NCBI RefSeq assembly: GCF_932294415.1
Contig: NC_065544.1
Location: 17,955,351-18,019,350, forward strand
DNA length: 64,000 nucleotides
From: Quercus robur
Taxonomy: Eukaryota; Streptophyta; Magnoliopsida; Fagales; Fagaceae
Reading direction: 5' to 3'
This document shows, piece after piece, positions 58,850-64,000 of the stretch. How positions within the stretch are numbered: the first letter of the stretch is position 1; the number at the start of each line of letters is the position of its first letter. The position numbers and the translations under genes were made by a program. The notes under the pieces were generated by a model. The model did not search any database. It saw only the letters and a program-made list of their open reading frames with translations, and had not been told where the DNA came from.

Positions 58850-59523
58850 AGATCAAAAAGAGAGGGAAAATGTATTCACATGTGAATGATATAATTAGTT
58901 ATGTGATGAAACCCCACATCAGAAAATAATAACAAGAATGAGTGGTTAATATAACATAACTGGGTCCAAACCTATAGACTTATACTTTTGGATAAAATGA
59001 TATCCCTATATGTTATACTAACCTCTCAATTGGAGTCTCCCTAAGGCATTATCTCCCCCAACAAATGGTATTAGAACTGATGGTTCAATTAGGCAAGTGT
59101 TCATTAGTGGAAGTAGAATTAGGAAAACTATCATGTCTACTCCAACCATGGTTGAGTGAAGGTTTTATTGGGTGTGTTGGTGATTCCTATGGTTGTGCAA
59201 GGAAAACTTTCATATTCACTCCATTCATAGTTGAGTAAAGTGCTCTTTATTGGTGATGATGCATGACACTTGAATTCGTAAGAAAAAGGTGTCCATTCAA
59301 GGGGAAGACCAAACAGAGAGATTTGGTGACATATTTACACGTGAGTTTTGTAATTAGTTCTTTTTTTTTTTGAGAAATAATTTTGAAATTAGTTATGTGG
59401 TGAAATCCTACATTGAATAATAACTACTACCTATATAGGCTTAAGGTTTTTGTTCAAGTAGTGTTTTTATATGTTATATTAACTTTTCAATTGGGTTTTT
59501 CTCAAGATATTATCTCCCAATCA
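58850..59523 (+). mobile_element. Miniature LTR element (TRIM-like fossil)
   Basis: Two direct repeats of about 210 bp (about 58850-59064 and 59307-59523) share CAC(A/G)TGTGA, AATTAGTTATGTG(A/G)TGAAA, TATATGTTATA and TTATCTCCC. The first is followed within 3 bases by TGGTATTAGAAC, an initiator-Met primer site. The interior is about 240 bp with no protein coding. The ends are approximate. The divergence between repeats suggests an old insertion. Confidence 0.6.
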
Positions 59524-60924
59524 AAAAAAAAAAAAAAAAATCCTAATTTCAATCCAATCAAATCTTTACTAATAATTTCCATATTAATTTAGAGCGAATT
59601 CTTCGTACTCCTTTGATCAGTTATATAGCATGGATTTCATTACCACTAATTACTCCTACTTCCCATTCTGTCTGAGCAGTACAAACTTAAGATTTAAAAT
59701 GAAGAATGAAGAATGAAATTAAAGTAATGATAATGGTGAAATTCTCTCTTCAATATTACATTGACATTCAATAACACAAATAAAATACTTTATTTTATCT
59801 ATATTCTACCGTGAGAAATGAAACTTCCAATGAAAAAACATCTATTTTAAGGGGTTCTTGCATGTCCAGTGAAAGTAATGAATTTTAAACTGACCGATTA
59901 CCTATGTATTGTGCAAATGAAAACCAAGATAGCATTACAATTATATATATTGTAGATATAAAAGTCTTCTTTTTTTCTTTTTTCTTTTTTATTATGATTA
60001 AAAAGTCTTGATTACTTCACTGGTAGATACAATATTATTGACTAAAGCACAGTAAAAACTCCAAATTGATAACTCAGTTGCAAGTATATGATTACTAATA
60101 TTGTGTTGTCTTGTTAGTGGCCATTTAAAAAGTTAGGTCATGACTCATGAACACCAAACTGGACACGTAATAGAACATGACAAGGAAACAACCATGAGTC
60201 GTACCTTTCTGAAAAGATGTATGAAAAGGCACAGATCACAGATGAATGAGCTAGCTACTAGCTAGATATAGAAAGACCATAAACAGATAATAGAGCAGGC
60301 ATCCAATTTGTTCAACATGATGAGCCAAAATATTCATAAAAAAAAAATAAATAAATAAAAACATGATGAGCCAAAAGTACAAATATGATTCATTAGTGAT
60401 CTTGTTGCCATGTGTTGGGAATTTGTTTACATTGTGATTCCAGACATTACCAACAAAAAATCAGGACAACAAGGTGCACAGATAGACATGCCTAGCAAGA
60501 GATTAGATGAGATAAATTTTCATTTTCAACACTTTGCAGTTATCAATAGAGACATGATTAGTTTCATTAAGATATATAAATAAATCAATCAATAGACAAC
60601 CACTGGTACTGGCTGAGTTGAAAACTCATGCAGTACTTTGACTTGGACAAGCAGATGTGTGCATGCATATCTTCATGTCATGTATGTATGTATGCACATG
60701 AAATTTGGATATATATCCCCTAATTGGAGAACAAAATAATGAACTTTAAATGAGAAATAGAAATGCATAATCACTGGGATGATTTTCTAGTTCTAAATCA
60801 CAGAAAAGTCACTTAAGAAAAAGGTTAAATGTACCTGGAATGCATTTGTAGATTCTGAGCCATTAGAATATATATATCCCCAAAGAAGCCATATTTGCAA
60901 AAATTTCTTTCATTGTTGGAAGTG
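59524..60924. other. Intergenic DNA downstream of MIR167
   Basis: AT-rich with A/T tracts (59523-59540, 60338-60360) and (ATGT)n near 60676-60695. It would include the 3' end of the pri-miR167 transcript. No other gene is seen. Confidence 0.45.
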
Positions 60925-60928
60925 AGTG

Positions 60929-60951
60929 ATTGAAGCTGCAAGATGACCTGA
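60929..60951 (-). ncRNA. miR167-3p (star) arm
   Basis: This is the opposite arm of the foldback, with the GGTCATCTTGCAGCTTCAAT-type star seen in several woody species as I recall. It gives roughly 2-nt 3' overhangs with the mature strand. Confidence 0.75.
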
Positions 60952-61119
60952 TTGAACCATACCTATAAAGCTGAAGTTGAACCATATTTGTTTTCCAATT
61001 GTTTCTAACCCCTTGGCTTACTCGAAAACCCCTTTAAAAAACTAATTAAATATATATATACCTATATATAGCATGTTCTTAGAGTGAAATCAAGGTACCA
61101 TTAAAGGGGTATATATATA

Positions 61120-61182
61120 GGTGAATCTTGCACCAAACCTATTTTGCTATATATATCTAAATTTTTTGGTGCAAGATTCACC
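61120..61182. repeat. 63-nt perfect-arm palindrome in the MIR167 loop
   Basis: GGTGAATCTTGCACCAA (61120-61136) and TTGGTGCAAGATTCACC (61166-61182) are exact inverted copies around a 29-nt AT-rich centre. It would form its own hairpin within the precursor loop. It may be a tiny MITE or a MITE excision/insertion relic. Confidence 0.85.
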
Positions 61183-61207
61183 AAAGAGTGATAACTATAG
61201 GTTCTTA

Positions 61208-61229
61208 CCAGATCATGCTGGCAGCTTCA
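61208..61229 (-). ncRNA. Mature miR167-5p
   Basis: 22 nt, 5' U, exact match to the common plant miR167 ending in GAUCUGG (c/d type). This end form, rather than GAUCUA or GAUCUGA, helps place the locus within the family. Confidence 0.9.
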
Positions 61230-61572
61230 ACCTCTCAAACCAACATGTACCAGACAAGTGAGATCCATGGATGAACCAAAACCTAGAAGAGCCATAGTGT
61301 TTGGCCTTGATTTGTTGGAAAAATTAAGGGCTTTTAAAGAAACCCCAGAAGAGTCAGTTGCACATCTGGAGATTGACAGAGAGGAAAGCACGAGACATGC
61401 ATGGTTTAGAGAGGTAAGCCTCGTGACTCACTCTCACTGTCACAATCCTCTCCCCCATCTACATAAATGTTTATGCATCACTCTATCTTCAGCCTCTTCA
61501 TCTACTGTGCCATAGAACCGGCTATTTAATGGTGGATTTTGGCTTCTTACAGCTATTGACACTGACCTATTG

Positions 61573-61609
61573 CCTCTCTCTCTCTCTCTCTCTCTCTTCA
61601 ATGTTTATA
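61573..61609 (-). promoter_or_regulatory. Candidate MIR167 core promoter
   Basis: On the minus strand TATAAA (61604-61609) is followed about 10-30 nt downstream by a GA tract (61573-61597), a common start-site context in plants. This would give a leader of about 330 nt before the mature miRNA. Inference only. Confidence 0.35.
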
Positions 61610-62267
61610 TTATTTTTCACATTAAAAATGATATATACAGGGGACCATGCTTTAGCATATTGATAAACTCTGCTCAACTCAAATTAGCTGTTCTTTTTTC
61701 TTTTCTTCTTTTTTTTTAATTTTTTTTTTTTTACTAATACCGAAAGTCTCAAAAGAATAACAGTAATAGAAGTTAAAAATCAAAAACACCATAAGTGTTA
61801 ATTAGTGTCCAACCCAAGGGCAAGGTGCATGCATGTTAATAAAAAGTGCCTTTCGTTCTTTTTCTTTTTCTTTTTTTTCTTTGTGTGTGTGTGGTTATAA
61901 GCATCAGAAGATGATGCTTGGTATATCTAAAGAAACTACTAGATCCATCAAACAGTTGACTTGGATCACCAAATCTTGAGCTTCTTTAATCAAATAGATT
62001 CATAAAACTGTTGATTGACACCTGGTCAGTTTTTTTTTTTTTTTTAAGAAAAAAAATAGATACACATATATCCTTTACATCATGTTACCCTCTATACCTA
62101 AAGAAGCACCAAGCTACAGAAGATACCACTAGCTTGGTGATTGCTTTAAATTTGTGTACAATCTTGAAAACTATTTAGTCCAAAGGGTAGGTAACTGATT
62201 AGGTTTTTTTAAAATTTATTATTCTATATATATATAGGATTTAAAAATTTATGACATTTATTTCATA
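61610..62267. other. Region upstream of MIR167
   Basis: AT-rich with several poly-T tracts (about 61686-61732, 62030-62046). It probably carries MIR167 regulatory DNA; no motif is strong enough to name. Confidence 0.35.
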
Positions 62268-62397
62268 ATAATTGTTTTTTACCATTTGACCAAAACACCA
62301 ATAGATTTATATTTTGAGTGTAAATGATCGAGATTCAGATTTACTCAAGATACTTATTTGACAGCAAGAAATTTTAATTTACCAATTAACCTAATTA
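62268..62397 (-). mobile_element. tRNA-derived SINE
   Basis: The minus strand has TAGGTTAATTGGTAAA (A box), TGAATCTCGATCA (B-box position), CTATTGGTGTTTTGGTC and an A-rich tail. The CTATTGGTGTTTTGGTC stretch links it to the copies at 40594-40758 and 32834-32995. Confidence 0.6.
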
Positions 62398-64000
62398 GAA
62401 TCCATTGTTTAGGGTTTCATGAGTTATTAATTAATTAATTATATATATATACACACAAAAACCAGCTAGAAGAGGGTGTCTCCATGTGCTAATTAACCGC
62501 TCCTGTCCCTACAGCTATACAAGTCCAATAACAAGGTTCCATTATTTTGTTGGTAGGTGATAACTGTTGCATTATTTATATGAAAGGCATGAATTAGCCA
62601 GGTTGGTGGAATCAGTTGGGGTTGTCCTCCTTTTGTCTTTAGCTTTGGGTGGTTCCTCTGTCTTTGGTGCCTTTGGTTGACAAACAATGACATATAGACA
62701 AGCCCTAATGGAAGGGAAAGGACCACTCCTTTTTTAAATAGTTCTGATTAATAGATAGGGTCACATGTTTTCTTTGTAATTTAGCTCAAAGGGTTGAATT
62801 TTCAAATTGATTAAGGTAGATGTGAGGTGGTTAAATAAAGCAAACCAAATTAATATTTTCTATATATTTGGTCCCACTTGTGTTTGATTAGTCATATACT
62901 CTCCCATATAGCTAGATAGGGTTTGCAGATGCCATTCCCTATTTATCAGTTTCTGTTCAAGGGTGGTGCAGATTCATTTTAGGAGATTGCACATCATCTC
63001 TAATTAGATTTTGTGAGCATATACATCAATATTCTGAGAACAAATATATTGGGACTCCAATGAAAATTTGATTCTGGCTTCAACTTTACATTTTTAGGAC
63101 CACAGGAGGTGCCTCATGCTTGCACCAGTATAAAGATTTCTATTTATGTATAATATATGCTTGATGTGTATAAGAAACATTTTCTCATCTGTAAACAATT
63201 AATGATTTTTGTTTTCCTACTAAAGAAAAGTTTTTTTTTTTTGATTGAGTTGAAATGTGCTACTTTGCCAGTCAATCTTTTAAGTTGAATAGTTAAGTTT
63301 TTCTAGTTTTAGCAAGTTATGAAGGAAAATTACTTGAAGTTCTTCCAAAATAATTTCCTCTTGATGTCATTTCCTCCAGTTCATATATCTTCAAGTTTCG
63401 TTTTCCAAGTTGATGTATATTTGGCCTTATGAAACCAAGGTCAAGGGGCACCATGCACATGGAAAGGAAGAGGGAATGAGTGACAACTTGTACCATTGGC
63501 TGCTCTGGATTTGTCTCTCTTATAGCTTTAAATTCATTTTATTCACTGGAAAAATAGATGTGTGTAGCCTGTCTAATCTGCCCATTACTTTGGAGTTTGG
63601 ACTATTCGTCATGGAATCTTTTTCCTTACCTGTATTGAAAAGTATAAGCAACTAAACGGACGGATAATATATTCTAGTATGAATAGTTAGTTTAAGGAGT
63701 AATTCTCAGATACTCTGAGAGCACGAAGAATGGTGTTCTCTCCTCTCATATTTATAGTGAGGTCATTCACTAATTAAATTTATAATAGGATCTATCATGA
63801 ATGTAAAAGTAGAAAGCATAATTTATTCGTGTTCTAGGAGTACTAGGAGTACGTACTTTAGAATTTTTCTTAGCTAGTTTGAGTCAACAACAATAAACTC
63901 GGGAAATTTTGGATTTTCATTTTTAGTAATCTTATTCAACTTTTTGCTATTCTCTTCTTGGGTTTTATAATTAAGAAAGAGATTCACAGTTTCACACAAT
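62398..64000. other. Intergenic DNA to window end
   Basis: No gene is supported. The stretch 62600-62700 is less AT-rich than its surroundings (GGTTCCTCTGTCTTTGGTGC), and could be a regulatory or exonic relic. The rest is AT-rich. Confidence 0.4.

Larger units (their letters stand above)
60925..61240 (-). ncRNA. MIR167: MIR167 precursor
   Basis: The plus strand at 61208-61229 is the exact complement of the 22-nt miR167, whose first 20 bases are TGAAGCTGCCAGCATGATCT (then GG). The 3' arm lies at about 60929-60951, minus strand TCAGGTCATCTTGCAGCTTC then AAT. It pairs with the mature strand over 9 bp at the 5' end, then through A:U, G.U, one C/C mismatch and nine further pairs, with one bulge. 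The loop of about 260 nt is long but known for some MIR167 members. miR167 guides cleavage of ARF6 and ARF8 mRNAs in auxin signalling. The mature sequence sits on the 5' arm, as usual. Expression cannot be judged from sequence. Confidence 0.9.

Noticed and set aside
61208-61229. miR167-complementary sequence read as an ARF6/ARF8 target site
   Set aside because: ARF sites are imperfect matches inside coding exons. Here the match is exact, no ARF coding surrounds it, and a star arm is present, so a MIR gene fits better.
61258-61515. Plus-strand 85-codon ORF with a good GTAAGC donor at 61414
   Set aside because: It lies antisense to the likely MIR167 leader, has no recognisable domain, and no downstream exon was found; most likely chance.
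1-64000. CRISPR array, bacterial operon or organellar insertion
   Set aside because: No spaced identical repeats of that kind, no organellar genes, and all genes have plant nuclear structure.

Overview
This is plant nuclear DNA from an AT-rich eudicot genome. The genes have introns, the gaps are full of MITEs, Helitrons, SINEs and retroelement fossils, and the proteins are closest to those of woody rosids. A Fagales-like tree (oak or chestnut type) is my guess from the repeat families; the sequence does not prove it.

Layout. 1-8530 is repeat territory. It holds a MITE fragment, a near-perfect 4-kb palindrome (234-4198) whose two arms each carry a decayed transposon-type ORF, a hAT element (4723-6931) with an exact 8-bp target duplication and a paralogous empty site beside it, and two tandem small Helitrons (7891-8529). 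The first intact gene is cytosolic phosphoglycerate kinase (9000-13024, six coding exons, 406 aa). From 14765 to 32750 there is a graveyard of host gene pieces. A PPR gene of the At4g19890 type is split by a segment carrying a broken G-type lectin receptor kinase (27889-30193). A partial copy of this arrangement lies at 14765-19550, where the kinase is represented only by its upstream region. Between the two copies are two Helitrons (one containing a solo LTR and MITEs) and a MULE that appears to have captured pieces of an ERD6-like sugar transporter. A dead glutathionyl-hydroquinone reductase gene follows (about 31400-32745).

A small intact gene for a twin-CX9C mitochondrial protein lies on the minus strand (33606-33869). 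About 9 kb of gene-poor DNA follows. Then comes an intact NAL1-like trypsin-fold protease gene (about 43000-52400; CDS 44291-52011, 605 aa, complete His/Asp/Ser triad) with a miniature LTR element in its first coding intron and a possible overlapping uORF. A 5'-truncated LINE follows it. The last gene is a MIR167 locus on the minus strand (60925-61240): the 22-nt miR167 sequence is exact and its star arm lies about 260 nt away. The long loop contains a separate 63-nt palindrome.

How the genes relate. There are no operons; the genes are independent. PGK is housekeeping glycolysis and gluconeogenesis. The CX9C protein is probably a mitochondrial intermembrane-space assembly factor. NAL1-like proteases and miR167 (through ARF6/ARF8) both act in plant growth and auxin-related development, but nothing here shows that they are linked. 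The dead reductase next to NAL1 may preserve an old gene order that I recall from Arabidopsis (At5g45020-At5g45030).
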